Assembly: GCF_013283795.1 (NCBI RefSeq)
Contig: NZ_JABSOD010000002.1
Span: 124,001-188,000 of the forward strand
Direction: 5' to 3'
From: Rheinheimera lutimaris
GTDB taxonomy: Bacteria; Pseudomonadota; Gammaproteobacteria; Enterobacterales; Alteromonadaceae
Length of the DNA stretch: 64,000 bases
Shown: positions 34,162-42,845 of the stretch, in pieces
Layout of the letters: each line of letters opens with the position of its first letter
How positions within the stretch are numbered: the stretch's first letter is position 1
Notes under the pieces: generated by a model
The model's input: the letters and a program-made list of their open reading frames with translations, nothing else
What the model was told of the DNA's origin: nothing
Database searches by the model: none
Made by a program: the position numbers and the translations under genes

Positions 34162-35469
34162 ATGTCTACGCCGGAATATATGTTGTTAATGTTATTGCTG
34201 GTCGCCAGCAGTGCATTTTTTTCTATTTCAGAAATTGCGCTGGCGGCATCACGCAAAATGCGTCTGCGCTTAATGGCAACCGAAGGCAATGTGAATGCAG
34301 AAAAAGTGCTGGCGTTGCAGGAACACCCCGGTAACTTTTTCACCATAGTACAAATTGGCTTAAATGCAGTGGCTATTCTCGGTGGTATTTTAGGTGAGTC
34401 GGCGTTTACGCCTTATTTCAGCTCGTTACTGGCACTGTTTTTTCAGGGTGCTTGGGTTGCCAACGCCGGTTTTGCGTTGTCGGTATTTTTTGTTACCTCG
34501 CTGTTTATTTTATTTGCCGACTTAATGCCCAAGCGGCTGGCGATGATAGCACCGGAAAAAATTGCTACCAGGGTAGTAAGCCCGATGCTGTTTTTAATTA
34601 CCTTACTTAAGCCGTTTGTGTGGTTATTTAACGGCCTGGCGAATTTGTTTTTCAGCCTGTTTAATGTGCCCACTATGCGCAAAGACGATATTACCCCCGA
34701 CGATATTATTGCCATGATGGAAGCCGGCGCGCAGGCCGGCGTGTTGCAGGAACACGAGCATCAGCTGCTGGAAAACGTATTTGATATGGAGTCGCGCACG
34801 GTAACCTCGGCGATGACGGCGCGTGAAAGCTTAATTTTCTTCACCAATAATGAATCCCAGGACAATATCAAAGCCAAGATTGCGGAACATCCGCATGCCA
34901 AATTTATTGTTTGTGACGAGGTGTTGGATAAAGTTGTGGGCTATGTTGATACCCGCGATATTCTGATGCAGGTATTGCACGACCAACCCATTTCGTTAAA
35001 AAAAGAAGGCATAGTGCGCTCGCCGCTGATCATCCCTGACACGCTGTCGCTGTACGAAGTGCTGGAACATTTTAAATCGGCCGGGCTCGACTTTGCCATT
35101 ATCATGAATGAATACGCGCTGGTGGTGGGTATTATTACGTTAAAAGATGTAATGAGCATAGTGATGGGCGAGCTGGTTAATTCAGAGGAAGATCAAATAG
35201 TCGCCCGTGATGCTAATTCCTGGTTGGTGGAGGGTTTAACACCGCTGCAGGATGTTATGCGGGTGCTGGATATTGATACCTTTCCCAGTCCGGAAAACTA
35301 TGAAACTATCGCCGGCTTTATGATGTATACGCTGCGTAAAATCCCCAAACGTACCGACTTCGTCCTGCACGGTGGCTATAAATTTGAAGTCGTCGATATC
35401 GACAGCTACAAAATAGACCAGCTGTTAGTCACGCGGATAACCGCAGCGGAAGCTGTCGAAAAAGCGTAA
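34162..35469 (+). CDS. CorC/CNNM-type membrane protein (DUF21-CBS-CorC_HlyC)
   Basis: 435 residues. DUF21 membrane domain with four hydrophobic segments (~1-185, with ISEIALAASRKMRLRLMATEGN), a CBS pair (~205-335, MTARESLIFF ... IMNEYALVVGIITLKDVMSIV), and a C-terminal CorC_HlyC domain (~345-430, WLVEGLTPLQDVMRVLDID). This matches YtfL/CNNM proteins, which take part in magnesium or other cation homeostasis at the inner membrane. AGGAG precedes the start, and a perfect -10 (TATAAT, 34107-34112) lies upstream. Confidence 0.92.
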   Translation: MSTPEYMLLMLLLVASSAFFSISEIALAASRKMRLRLMATEGNVNAEKVLALQEHPGNFFTIVQIGLNAVAILGGILGESAFTPYFSSLLALFFQGAWVANAGFALSVFFVTSLFILFADLMPKRLAMIAPEKIATRVVSPMLFLITLLKPFVWLFNGLANLFFSLFNVPTMRKDDITPDDIIAMMEAGAQAGVLQEHEHQLLENVFDMESRTVTSAMTARESLIFFTNNESQDNIKAKIAEHPHAKFIVCDEVLDKVVGYVDTRDILMQVLHDQPISLKKEGIVRSPLIIPDTLSLYEVLEHFKSAGLDFAIIMNEYALVVGIITLKDVMSIVMGELVNSEEDQIVARDANSWLVEGLTPLQDVMRVLDIDTFPSPENYETIAGFMMYTLRKIPKRTDFVLHGGYKFEVVDIDSYKIDQLLVTRITAAEAVEKA

Positions 35470-35473
35470 TCAT

Positions 35474-35500
35474 TAAAAACAGCAGCCTTAGGGCTGCTGT
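35474..35500 (-). terminator. Intrinsic terminator for the DUF5610 gene
   Basis: ACAGCAGCC (35479-35487) and GGCTGCTGT (35492-35500) form a nine-pair stem; on the - strand the right side is followed by TTTTTA. It starts at the stop codon of the DUF5610 gene. Confidence 0.85.
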
Positions 35501-36123
35501 CAGGCCGGATTATTGTCGCTGTCGGTATTTGTGTCGTCAGCCGGCGGGTTTGCAGCCATTTCCAGCATTTTTTCACGGAAGCTGGTTAAGCCCTGCATCA
35601 CCAAACCATAGGTTTTATCTACGCCGCTTTCTACTTCACCCTCATAGACTTTTAAGCCTTTAAGAATATCTTTGGCATCGCTAAAGCCTTTTTCGATACC
35701 GCCACCGATTATTTGCATAAAGCTGTCGAGGGTTTCCTCTTCCGATGCCCCGGGGTTAAGCTCTTTGTAACGGCTGTAAAAGCCGGTAGCAAAGGCAACG
35801 ATGCGATCGGCGGTTGCTTCGGGCGAGGTATCAATGCCGGAGTCGTAGATTTTTTGCGCGGCGTTTTCACCCAGTACCGGTTCCAGCTCAGCGTTGATAC
35901 CTTCCAGTGCGGTTTTGTAGAGTAAACTGAGTGAGTCATTGTTGCTGCGCAGCGATACCTGTTCATTGGCACGCAAAATTGCCGTGTTTTGCGCTTGCTT
36001 CGCCTGTGCCGCTGCATCTTTAATGCCACGGTTATCGTCGGTTTTTGCCGCCGCGGTATTTTGCTTTGCTGCAGCAATAGCCGCAGCATTGTTAGCTGAA
36101 GTGCTGCCGGAAGAAATACTCAT
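35500..36123 (-). CDS. DUF5610 protein
   Basis: 207 residues, no signal peptide. A low-complexity Ala/Asn/Gln-rich N-terminus (~1-60) precedes the DUF5610 core (~65-185, LLYKTALEGINAELEPVLGE ... DRIVAFATGFYSRYKELNPG). Family function is unknown; the N-terminal style recalls flagellar or surface-associated gammaproteobacterial proteins. GGAG precedes the start and a terminator follows. Well-formed single-gene unit. Confidence 0.75.
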   Translation of the reverse strand: MSISSGSTSANNAAAIAAAKQNTAAAKTDDNRGIKDAAAQAKQAQNTAILRANEQVSLRSNNDSLSLLYKTALEGINAELEPVLGENAAQKIYDSGIDTSPEATADRIVAFATGFYSRYKELNPGASEEETLDSFMQIIGGGIEKGFSDAKDILKGLKVYEGEVESGVDKTYGLVMQGLTSFREKMLEMAANPPADDTNTDSDNNPA

Positions 36124-36317
36124 ACTGTAACTCCTGAAATAGTGGCTTTAGTATAGCCCGTGGACGGGTATCGGCCGCTGCTACCGAAACTTTAGCCAAT
36201 ATTGTGTTTTTTGCCTGAGATTGTTGCAATGGCGCCGGCGCGCTCGTTTGTACGCATAAATAGTTTTATACTGGCAGCCCCGGCAAAACATAAGCTGATC
36301 AACCAAGGCGCTACGTA

Positions 36318-37508
36318 GTGATTGAATACAAAAGCCCGGCATTTTACCGCACCACTTTTGCGCTGTGTTTAGCGGCTGTGGTGGTGTTTGCCAATTTGCA
36401 TTTGCTACAACCGTTATTGCCGGTGCTTAGCCGCGAATTTGGCTTAACACCGCTGCAAACCAGCTGGGCTTACACCATAGGGACTCTGTGTTTGGGCTTG
36501 TCGTTGCTGGTGTATGCGGCGTTATCAGATGCGCGTGGCCGCAAAGCAATTCTGCTGTTTACGCTTATTGGTATGACGCTGAGCACTCTGGCACTAACGC
36601 AGGTGGAAAGCTATGCTTCCTTGCTGTTTTGGCGGGCGTTGCAGGGGGTTTTTCTCGGCGGTTTGCCGGCAGTTGCCATTGCTTATATGGGCGAAGAATA
36701 CACTAAGCCGGCGCTGGTAGCGGCGGTAGGGTTTTATATCAGTGCAAATTCTTTGGGCGGGATCAGCGGGCGTTTAATGGCCGGCGCCCTGGCTGATGTC
36801 GGCCACTGGCAGTGGGTGTTTTGGCCGATGGCCGTGCTTGGTGCACTCAGCTGTTATTTGATATGGCGTGATCTGCCGGCGGCTAAAGGCTTTAGCGCCA
36901 AGCCGTTCCGCTTGCGTCAGGCGCTGGCTGACAGCTTGTTTCATCTGCGTCAGCCGTTGTTGCTGCTTACCTATTTAATTGGCGGCCTGAGCTTTTTTAT
37001 CTTTTTAAACCAGTATACCTATATTGCTTTTGTGCTGTCGGATGCACCCTATAACTTGTCCAGTTTCTGGATTGGCCTGCTGTTTATTACTTATTTTACA
37101 GGTACCATCGGCTCGGCCATTTCTGCCAAAGTAGCGCTGAAGCTGCCGGTGCCGCTGGCCATGGCGCTGGGGGTGCTGATTTTAATGCTGGGTACCATAG
37201 TTACCCTTAGCAGCAGCTTATGGTTGATTATTGCCGGCTTTTTTATTAATGCCTTTGGCTTTTTCTTATGTCATTCATTGGCCAGTAGTTGGGTAAACCA
37301 ATGCGCCAGCCGCGCTAAAGCCAGCGCCAGTGCGTTGTATCTGGTGTTTTATTATGTTGGCGCCAGCACCGGTGGCCTGTATTTGCAGCCATTTTGGCAA
37401 TGGTTACAGTGGCAAGGCGTGGTAGTGGGGGCTTTACTGATGTATGGCGTTACTTTTTTACTCTGCTTGTGGTTGTGGCAGCGCGCCCGGCTGGCGCAGC
37501 TATGTTAA
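36318..37508 (+). CDS. MFS transporter (YnfM-like)
   Basis: 396 residues with twelve membrane helices. The cytoplasmic loop motif DARGRKAILL lies between helices 2 and 3. The start is GTG at 36318 with AAGG upstream. Sequence style (LLPVLSREFGLTPLQTSWAY) resembles the YnfM/inner-membrane drug- or sugar-exporter branch. Substrate unknown. Its TAA overlaps the stop of the convergent pseudouridine synthase gene by three bases, leaving no room for a terminator. Confidence 0.9.
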   Translation: MIEYKSPAFYRTTFALCLAAVVVFANLHLLQPLLPVLSREFGLTPLQTSWAYTIGTLCLGLSLLVYAALSDARGRKAILLFTLIGMTLSTLALTQVESYASLLFWRALQGVFLGGLPAVAIAYMGEEYTKPALVAAVGFYISANSLGGISGRLMAGALADVGHWQWVFWPMAVLGALSCYLIWRDLPAAKGFSAKPFRLRQALADSLFHLRQPLLLLTYLIGGLSFFIFLNQYTYIAFVLSDAPYNLSSFWIGLLFITYFTGTIGSAISAKVALKLPVPLAMALGVLILMLGTIVTLSSSLWLIIAGFFINAFGFFLCHSLASSWVNQCASRAKASASALYLVFYYVGASTGGLYLQPFWQWLQWQGVVVGALLMYGVTFLLCLWLWQRARLAQLC

Positions 37509-38233
37509 ACCGGCGCAGCTGTGCCTGGCAGTTGTGCTAATTCGGCGGCACTGAGTTCACGAAGCTCGCCGACGGCCAGGCCGGCTAAATGCAAATTATG
37601 TAAGCGTTCTCGCTGCAGCGCGGTAACCTTGTAACCCAGCGTCTTACACATATAACGGATTTGCCGGTGCAGGCCCTGAGTCAGCGTAATGCAAAACTGC
37701 TGTGCGCCGCTTTGTTCTGCTTTGCAAGGGCTGGATTGATACATCTTTTCACCCAATTGCCAGCTTACACCGGCTGCCATTTGGGCAATAAACGCGGGCG
37801 TTACGGCTTTGTCTGTGTCTACGCGGTAGCTTTTTTCATGGTAATAAGCCGGGTGCAGCAGGCGCTGGCACAGCTCACCGTCATTGGTTAACAGCAATAA
37901 GCCGCTTGAGTCTTTATCCAGCCGGCCTACCGCAAATACGCGTTGTGGCAGATTTTTTAAAACCTGATATAAGCTTGCCGGGTCTTGCGGCCGGTTGTTG
38001 CAATCTACCCCCACCGGCTTGTGATACAGCATATAGCACAGCGGCGGTGGGCCGGCCAATGGCTCATCGTTAATACAGATCCTGTCCAAAGCGCTGACGG
38101 CATCGGTATGTTTGGCCACCGCGCCGTTAACGCTGACCGCACCGGCGGCAATCAAGCGTTCAGCCGCGCGGCGCGAGCAGTGGCCTCTTTGTGCTATCCA
38201 TTTGGCTAAGCGCTGTGTGGGCAGGGGAGTCAT
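37505..38233 (-). CDS. rluF: RluF/RluB-type 23S rRNA pseudouridine synthase
   Basis: 242 residues from the ATG at 38233; a longer GTG frame from 38266 adds a histidine/aspartate-rich tail. S4 RNA-binding domain at ~6-55 (RLAKWIAQRGHCSRRAAERL), then the catalytic domain with GRLDKDSSGLLLLTNDG, whose Asp is the nucleophile, and QGLHRQIRYMCKTLGYKV. The MCKTLGY ending is closest to RluF, which modifies U2604/U2605 region of 23S rRNA. Choice between RluF and its paralogues is by motif only. Confidence 0.85.
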   Translation of the reverse strand: MTPLPTQRLAKWIAQRGHCSRRAAERLIAAGAVSVNGAVAKHTDAVSALDRICINDEPLAGPPPLCYMLYHKPVGVDCNNRPQDPASLYQVLKNLPQRVFAVGRLDKDSSGLLLLTNDGELCQRLLHPAYYHEKSYRVDTDKAVTPAFIAQMAAGVSWQLGEKMYQSSPCKAEQSGAQQFCITLTQGLHRQIRYMCKTLGYKVTALQRERLHNLHLAGLAVGELRELSAAELAQLPGTAAPV

Positions 38234-38371
38234 GTTATTGTCGTGCTGGTGGTCATTGAAGTGCACAATGGTAACCGATATGACGCAAACAAATCATCTG
38301 CTTGTCATATAACAACGGCACAGTAGGCAGGCCTTTACAGGCAAATCTGTTCCTCCAGTGCTTAACATTTT

Positions 38372-38398
38372 GCCGGATCTGCGTATCCGGCTTTTTTT
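38372..38398 (+). terminator. Intrinsic terminator, upstream of the sigma operon
   Basis: GCCGGAT-CTGCGT-ATCCGGC followed by seven T. There is no + strand gene upstream of it within this intergenic region, so it may end a short RNA starting opposite the rluF promoter. Confidence 0.8.
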
Positions 38399-38425
38399 GC
38401 CGCTCATTTCATAAAACGATCGCGT

Positions 38426-38540
38426 TTTTGTAACATAACTGACATTGGCCGGCGTCATACTGCGTGCCGTTACACCTTCCTTCCTGGATTATTATTCACT
38501 ATTTAGTGGCGGGAGCCCGGCTCCCGGTTTTCTTTTTCTG
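38426..38540 (+). ncRNA. Candidate small RNA between two terminators
   Basis: After the first terminator, TGTAAC (about 38428) and CGTC (about 38452) with a spacer of about 18 bases resemble an ECF-sigma promoter. A second strong terminator follows at 38510-38538. The implied transcript, from about 38460 to 38540, has no reading frame. It lies 100 bases before an ECF sigma gene that might drive it. Speculative. Confidence 0.3.
38510..38538 (+). terminator. Second intrinsic terminator
   Basis: CGGGAGC-CCG-GCTCCCG followed by GTTTTCTTTTT. With the first terminator it splits the 378-base gap between rluF and the sigma gene. Confidence 0.8.
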
Positions 38541-38644
38541 CAGCGCAATAAAAAAATTTCCCCTGTTTAAACCTTTGGCGTTAGGCTGGCGACTAACCTG
38601 ACAATAGCAATAAAAACTATGCGGCAGATTAACTAAGGGCATTT

Positions 38645-39166
38645 ATGGCAATGGAGATTGCGCAGGCAATCGCGGCGGCAAAAAACGGCGATAAGCAGGC
38701 GTTTCACTGCTTGTATCAGCAGTTTATCGGTCGGGTATATGCAGTGTGTTGGCGCCTGCTGGCCAACCGGCAAAAGGCTGAAGATGCCAGCCAGGATGTG
38801 TTTATAAAAGTGTGGCAGCAGTTGCCGGCGTTTCGTGGTGACAGCAGTTTTGCCACCTGGCTACACAGCATAGCGACCCGCACGGCAATAGATATCTGGC
38901 GCACAGAAAAATATCTGCGCCTGACCGATAGCAGTGACGAGTTGGAATTAGCAGAGCAAGCCGTTGCCTGCAGCAGTAACGAGGCGCCGCTGGAACAAGC
39001 AATACAGCGCTTACCGGCGCAAGCCAGGGCTGTATTTGTATTGTTTGCGCTGGAAGGCTATCAGCATCAGGAAATTGCTGCACTGTTGGGTATCGCAGAG
39101 GGCACGTCAAAAGCGCAGTATCACCGCGCCAGACAACTGTTACAGGAGTGGTTAGCTGATGAATGA
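38645..39166 (+). CDS. ECF-type RNA polymerase sigma factor
   Basis: 173 residues. Region 2 (FHCLYQQFIGRVYAVCWRLL, AEDASQDVFIKVWQQLPAFR) and region 4 (LPAQARAVFVLFALEGYQHQ, EIAALLGIAEGTSKAQYHRA) are complete; regions 1 and 3 are absent, as in ECF factors. It directs polymerase to stress-response promoters. Its end overlaps the next frame (ATGAATGA), which encodes a membrane protein that is very probably its anti-sigma factor, and a DUF4097 protein follows. Confidence 0.95.
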   Translation: MAMEIAQAIAAAKNGDKQAFHCLYQQFIGRVYAVCWRLLANRQKAEDASQDVFIKVWQQLPAFRGDSSFATWLHSIATRTAIDIWRTEKYLRLTDSSDELELAEQAVACSSNEAPLEQAIQRLPAQARAVFVLFALEGYQHQEIAALLGIAEGTSKAQYHRARQLLQEWLADE

Positions 39167-39638
39167 ACAACAATTAGATGACGCTATCCGCGCGTTAACG
39201 CCGGACCTGCAGCCGCAGCGTGAGCTGTGGCCGGACATTGCCGACCGGCTACCGGCACGGGCAACGGCCAAAGCCCCTTTGGGCTATTGGGCCAGTGCTG
39301 CCGCTGCGGTGTTAATGGGCTTAATAGGCTGGCAACTGGCTATTTTGCCCACACCGGCGCAGCGCTCAGCCGCCATGCCGACAGCAGAGCTGATGTTACT
39401 GCAGGTGTACGAGCAACAAAAAGCACAGCAATTAAGCCAGGTTGCCGCTGTCGCCGAGGGCTTTGATAATTGGCAGCAGCAACTACAAATTTGGGAGCAG
39501 GCCATCGCTCAGGTGCGCCGGGCCCTGCAATTTTATCCGGATGAACCGCAGCTGTTAGCGCAGTTGCAAAGCTTATATCAACAGCAGCTTAGCTTTATTC
39601 AACAAGCGACACTGCAACAACCTTTAATAGTCAGTTAG
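39159..39638 (+). CDS. Probable membrane anti-sigma factor
   Basis: 159 residues. A ~40-residue cytoplasmic N-terminus (LDDAIRALTPDLQPQRELWP, then DIADRLP), one membrane helix (~43-65, YWASAAAAVLMGLIGWQLAIL) and a periplasmic coiled-coil-like, glutamine-rich domain. There is no zinc HxxxCxxC motif. Its overlap with the sigma gene and its topology make anti-sigma function likely, with the periplasmic part sensing a signal. No family name recognised. Confidence 0.75.
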   Translation: MNEQQLDDAIRALTPDLQPQRELWPDIADRLPARATAKAPLGYWASAAAAVLMGLIGWQLAILPTPAQRSAAMPTAELMLLQVYEQQKAQQLSQVAAVAEGFDNWQQQLQIWEQAIAQVRRALQFYPDEPQLLAQLQSLYQQQLSFIQQATLQQPLIVS

Positions 39639-39647
39639 GAGAGTAGC

Positions 39648-40622
39648 ATGCAAACAGCAACCCAAACCCGGTTTACCGGCCTGGCAGGATTAGTACTACT
39701 GGCTGTCAGCCAATTGGCATGGGCCGATGCGCGCGAAACTGTCGATGAAAGCCGCAGCGTAACGGCAAACGAGAAAATTTACCTTGAAGTAATGAGCGGC
39801 GAAGTAACCATTAAAGCCGTTGACGGCAACCAGTTCAAAATCGTTGGTAAACTGGATGAAAAGGCCACCGGCTATACACTGGATTCAAAAGACGGCTTTA
39901 CCCGGTTTGAAATGACCATGCCACGCCAGGTCAATTACCGAGGTAATGAGAAATCCAACGGCGCTGATTTACGTGTCGAAGTGCCCATCGGTAGCACCCT
40001 GGAGTTTAAAGGTGTAAATAGCGACGTCAGCCTGAGCGGCATTAGCGGCGGCAGTAAAATAAGCACCGTGAATGGCAAAATTGCTGCGGCTAACCTGTCA
40101 ACACTGGTGCAGTTAAATACCGTGAACGGCGAAATAGGCAGCAAAGACAACAGCGGCCAAATTGAACTGAGTTCGGTAAACGGTGAAATTACTGATGTTG
40201 GTTCAACCGGTCGGCTGGACTACAGTGTAGTAAACGGCAAAATTGAAGCCAGAACCAGTGCAGAAGAAATCAGTGTCAGCACAGTAAACGGTGACGCTAA
40301 GCTGAAAATGAGCGGCACACAGCGTCTTAAGCTGAGCACAGTAAACGGCGAAATTGATGCTGAGCTGGCCAATTCAGTTAGCCCGCGCATCAGTGGCAGC
40401 AGCGTAAGCGGTGATATCGAGCTGAAGCTGGACACTAATGTTAACGCCCGGTTTGATATTAAAGCCTCAGCCGGCGGCAGCATTGATAACAAACTCAGCA
40501 ACGACAAAGCCACTAAAGCCAAATACGGCCCGGCCCGCAGCCTGCAATTCACCTTAGGTAGCGGTGACGGCAGTGTAGAGCTAAGCACCGTAAGCGGTGA
40601 TGTAGAGCTGGATAAGTTGTAA
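39648..40622 (+). CDS. DUF4097 beta-helix protein, exported
   Basis: 324 residues with a signal peptide (cleavage after AWA). The mature part is a repeating beta-structure of ~18-22-residue units marked by VNGEI, VNGKI and VSGD turns (STVNGKIAAANLS, STVNGEIDAEL and others), the DUF4097 adhesin-like fold. Third gene of the sigma/anti-sigma unit, 9 bases downstream with AGGAG before the start. It may be an envelope sensor input or a target of the sigma factor; the role is unknown. Confidence 0.88.
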   Translation: MQTATQTRFTGLAGLVLLAVSQLAWADARETVDESRSVTANEKIYLEVMSGEVTIKAVDGNQFKIVGKLDEKATGYTLDSKDGFTRFEMTMPRQVNYRGNEKSNGADLRVEVPIGSTLEFKGVNSDVSLSGISGGSKISTVNGKIAAANLSTLVQLNTVNGEIGSKDNSGQIELSSVNGEITDVGSTGRLDYSVVNGKIEARTSAEEISVSTVNGDAKLKMSGTQRLKLSTVNGEIDAELANSVSPRISGSSVSGDIELKLDTNVNARFDIKASAGGSIDNKLSNDKATKAKYGPARSLQFTLGSGDGSVELSTVSGDVELDKL

Positions 40623-40696
40623 GTTGCTCTGAAGCGGTAATCTATCCATTAACCAAAGGCTGCGAATGCGGCCTTTGTCCTTGTAAGGGAATGAAC

Positions 40697-41467
40697 ATGA
40701 AAAATCTGCTTTTGGCGCTGGGTCTGATATTTACGGTGTTTTTTGTTCAGGCTGATACCAATGATGCCGGGAAAATTATGATTATTGCTTCAAACCTTGA
40801 GCATATGGGCGACCCGGATAAGCACGATGCCAGGAACAACCTGTGGGAATACGCACCGCCGTATCATATCTTTGTTTCCCATGGCTACAGTGTTGACTTT
40901 GCTTCTCCTGCCGGAGGCGCTGTACCCTTTATGATGGACCCGCTGGGGATCAGTAGCTATACGATAAAATATGAGGGGTTTTTAACCAGGGCTAACAGTT
41001 CACTGGCTCCGGCGCAGGTTAACATTGCAGACTACGCCGCTGTTTATATCGGTGGCGGCTATGGCACCTTGTTCGATGTTGCGGCCAATCAGCCGCTGTT
41101 GGATATTATGGCGGGTATTTATCAGAACGGCGGAGTAATCGGCAGCAGTGGCCACGGAGCCGGCGCTTTTGCCAATGTAAAACTGAGTAACGGAAAATTT
41201 TTGGTGCAGGGTAAGCGCGTGGCCGGTTTTCCGGACTCGACAGAGAAAGAAAAGAGCTGGGCGAAGCAGGGAGCATTGCTGCCATTTTTGGTTGAAGCAC
41301 AGTTGCGCAAAAATGGCGCCGTTATAATCAACAAAGACAATATTGCTGACAAGCATGATGTAATTATTGATCAGCGCCTTGTTTCAACCATGTTTCTGCC
41401 ATCAGCCGCGCTGGTAGCAAAAGAAATGCTTATCTTGCTGGAGCAAGACAACAGTGTTGACCGTTAA
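40697..41467 (+). CDS. Exported DJ-1/PfpI-like protein lacking the catalytic cysteine
   Basis: 256 residues from the ATG at 40697 (AAGGGA six bases before; a nearer ATG at 40691 is badly spaced). A signal peptide (~1-19, VQA) directs it out of the cytoplasm. The body follows Hsp31/PfpI proteins: LWEYAPPYHIF holds the conserved Glu, VDFASPAGG, YIGGGYGTLFD. Where active members have the nucleophile-elbow AxCHGP, this reads GSSGHGAGA, with glycine in place of cysteine. It is therefore unlikely to have glyoxalase, deglycase or protease activity. Possibly a binding protein or chaperone. Confidence 0.85.
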   Translation: MKNLLLALGLIFTVFFVQADTNDAGKIMIIASNLEHMGDPDKHDARNNLWEYAPPYHIFVSHGYSVDFASPAGGAVPFMMDPLGISSYTIKYEGFLTRANSSLAPAQVNIADYAAVYIGGGYGTLFDVAANQPLLDIMAGIYQNGGVIGSSGHGAGAFANVKLSNGKFLVQGKRVAGFPDSTEKEKSWAKQGALLPFLVEAQLRKNGAVIINKDNIADKHDVIIDQRLVSTMFLPSAALVAKEMLILLEQDNSVDR

Positions 41468-41502
41468 CTTATTGCCGGGCTGAAGCAGAGCCTGAGTGCA
41501 GC

Positions 41503-41886
41503 TTATTTATCTTCAGCGGCGTAGTTCAGCATCAGGCGGCTGAAAAAGCCGAAATACACGATGCCAATAATTGCGACAAAGAGCTTTTCGCTGTTGTCGG
41601 TATCTGTAGCTTGGTAAAGCTGCACGCCTTCGTAAGCTACAGCGGCAAGTGCAACTGCTAACAATAGATACCAAAATTTGCCGAAGCCGATAATTTTGCG
41701 CCAGGCATAGCCATAACCGGCGGTTGCCGTGAGTGCGGCAAAAGCCAGCATCAACAACCAACCAAGGATCTCGGCGCTATTCATAGCGACCGGTTGTTGT
41801 GTTGCTTGTACAAAGCTGAAAGCGCCGAGTAGCAGGTAAATCAGAGTAAGAATAAAGAATAGCTTCCAGCCGGTGCGATTTGTCAT
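41503..41886 (-). CDS. Small membrane protein of unknown function
   Basis: 127 residues with four membrane helices (~8-28, ~38-60, ~70-88, ~103-120). No family recognised. GGA precedes the start at suitable distance. Convergent with the DJ-1-like gene. The 290 bases upstream of it hold no gene, only the flank related to 22430-22502. Confidence 0.6.
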   Translation of the reverse strand: MTNRTGWKLFFILTLIYLLLGAFSFVQATQQPVAMNSAEILGWLLMLAFAALTATAGYGYAWRKIIGFGKFWYLLLAVALAAVAYEGVQLYQATDTDNSEKLFVAIIGIVYFGFFSRLMLNYAAEDK

Positions 41887-42069
41887 TAACTGTCCTTAGT
41901 GCCAGTGGCCAAACGGGATGTCACATATAGTTCTGTTTGGGTTCGGGAGCTACAGCATCTTTTACGCGACAAAAGTACCATTCTTGATTGTCTGCCTCAA
42001 CAGAAAATAAGGTATAGCAACAAAAGCTGATACAAGTTAAAAATGCTTGATTTACATTTATATAGCAGC

Positions 42070-42178
42070 ATAGACTGGATTCAATTTTGGAACTTGCGGG
42101 ATCTAAATCTCGTAGCTCACGGATTTAGAGCTTTAAAACAAGTTGTCAGGCATATCTATTATATTGGAACTCTGCACA
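42070..42178 (+). repeat. 5' flank shared with the orphan gene at 22503, with a hairpin
   Basis: Begins ATAGACTGGATTCAATTTTG, close to the sequence at 22432. A perfect 8-bp inverted repeat, TCTAAATC / GATTTAGA with a 12-base loop, follows (about 42101-42128). It precedes an AT-rich orphan gene. Confidence 0.4.
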
Positions 42179-42580
42179 ATGAGAAAAACAATGTATCACA
42201 TCGAAGTATCAACAAATGCTAGCCAAGATATTTTGATCAAGCAGGAGTTCAACGACATGAATGAACCAGATCCCATAATCACTATATCGAAGGAACAAGC
42301 GGGGCTGGTGGCTTCATGGATTCTGGATGCAGCGGAGCACGAGTCTGATCATATGCAAGAAGACCTCCCTGTCATGGTTAATTACTATTCTAGAGGTCCA
42401 GAAATTGAATCTGAAGAGTTAACTATTTTTAATAATTCGCGCGGGATGATTGTTCTAAAAATTGATGACGATAACTTTATTGAAATGTCACCACAAATGG
42501 GTAAGCGAATGCGTGAATTGCTTACTAAGGCGATATCTACATCAATAGGCTCGATGTTTCTTGCTGACGATGAAGTATGA
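42179..42580 (+). CDS. Hypothetical acidic protein, 133 aa
   Basis: I do not recognise this protein. It has no signal peptide, is acidic and AT-rich. Segments of note are ITISKEQAGLVASWILDAAE and the end EMSPQMGKRMRELLTKAIST. I start it at 42179 (MRKTMYHIEV); 42143 and 42191 are alternatives. It sits where the 5' part of an acetyltransferase gene would be expected, so it was probably inserted. Confidence 0.5.
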   Translation: MRKTMYHIEVSTNASQDILIKQEFNDMNEPDPIITISKEQAGLVASWILDAAEHESDHMQEDLPVMVNYYSRGPEIESEELTIFNNSRGMIVLKIDDDNFIEMSPQMGKRMRELLTKAISTSIGSMFLADDEV

Positions 42581-42593
42581 AAAGTACGGATCT

Positions 42594-42791
42594 TGGATGC
42601 TGGGGATTGGCACCTTGCTGGCAGCTCATGCTATTACCGCGCAGGGCGCGACAAAAGTGGACGTGAATGAGCAAAACCCGCAGGCGTTGGGGTTTTACCA
42701 GCGTATAGGATTTGCAGTAACCGGGCGCTCGCCAACCGATGGCCAGGGCAAGCCTTACCCGCTGCTGCATATGGCATTACAGAATGCATAG
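42594..42791 (+). pseudogene. 5'-truncated YjaB-type acetyltransferase remnant
   Basis: The residues LGIGTLLAAHAITAQGATKV, then DVNEQNPQALGFYQRIGF and GRSPTDGQGKPYPLLHMAL, match only the last ~65 residues of YjaB-like GNAT proteins, beginning at the acetyl-CoA loop. The first half is not present upstream; the preceding orphan gene occupies that space. The remnant cannot bind substrate or start properly. Confidence 0.75.
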
Positions 42792-42845
42792 CCAGCGTAA
42801 GCCTTTATAAACCAAACGCTTGAATAAGCAGAAATGGAGTTTGCT

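Noticed and set aside
38372-38398. Terminator assigned to rluF
   Set aside because: rluF runs away from it on the - strand, so it cannot end that gene.
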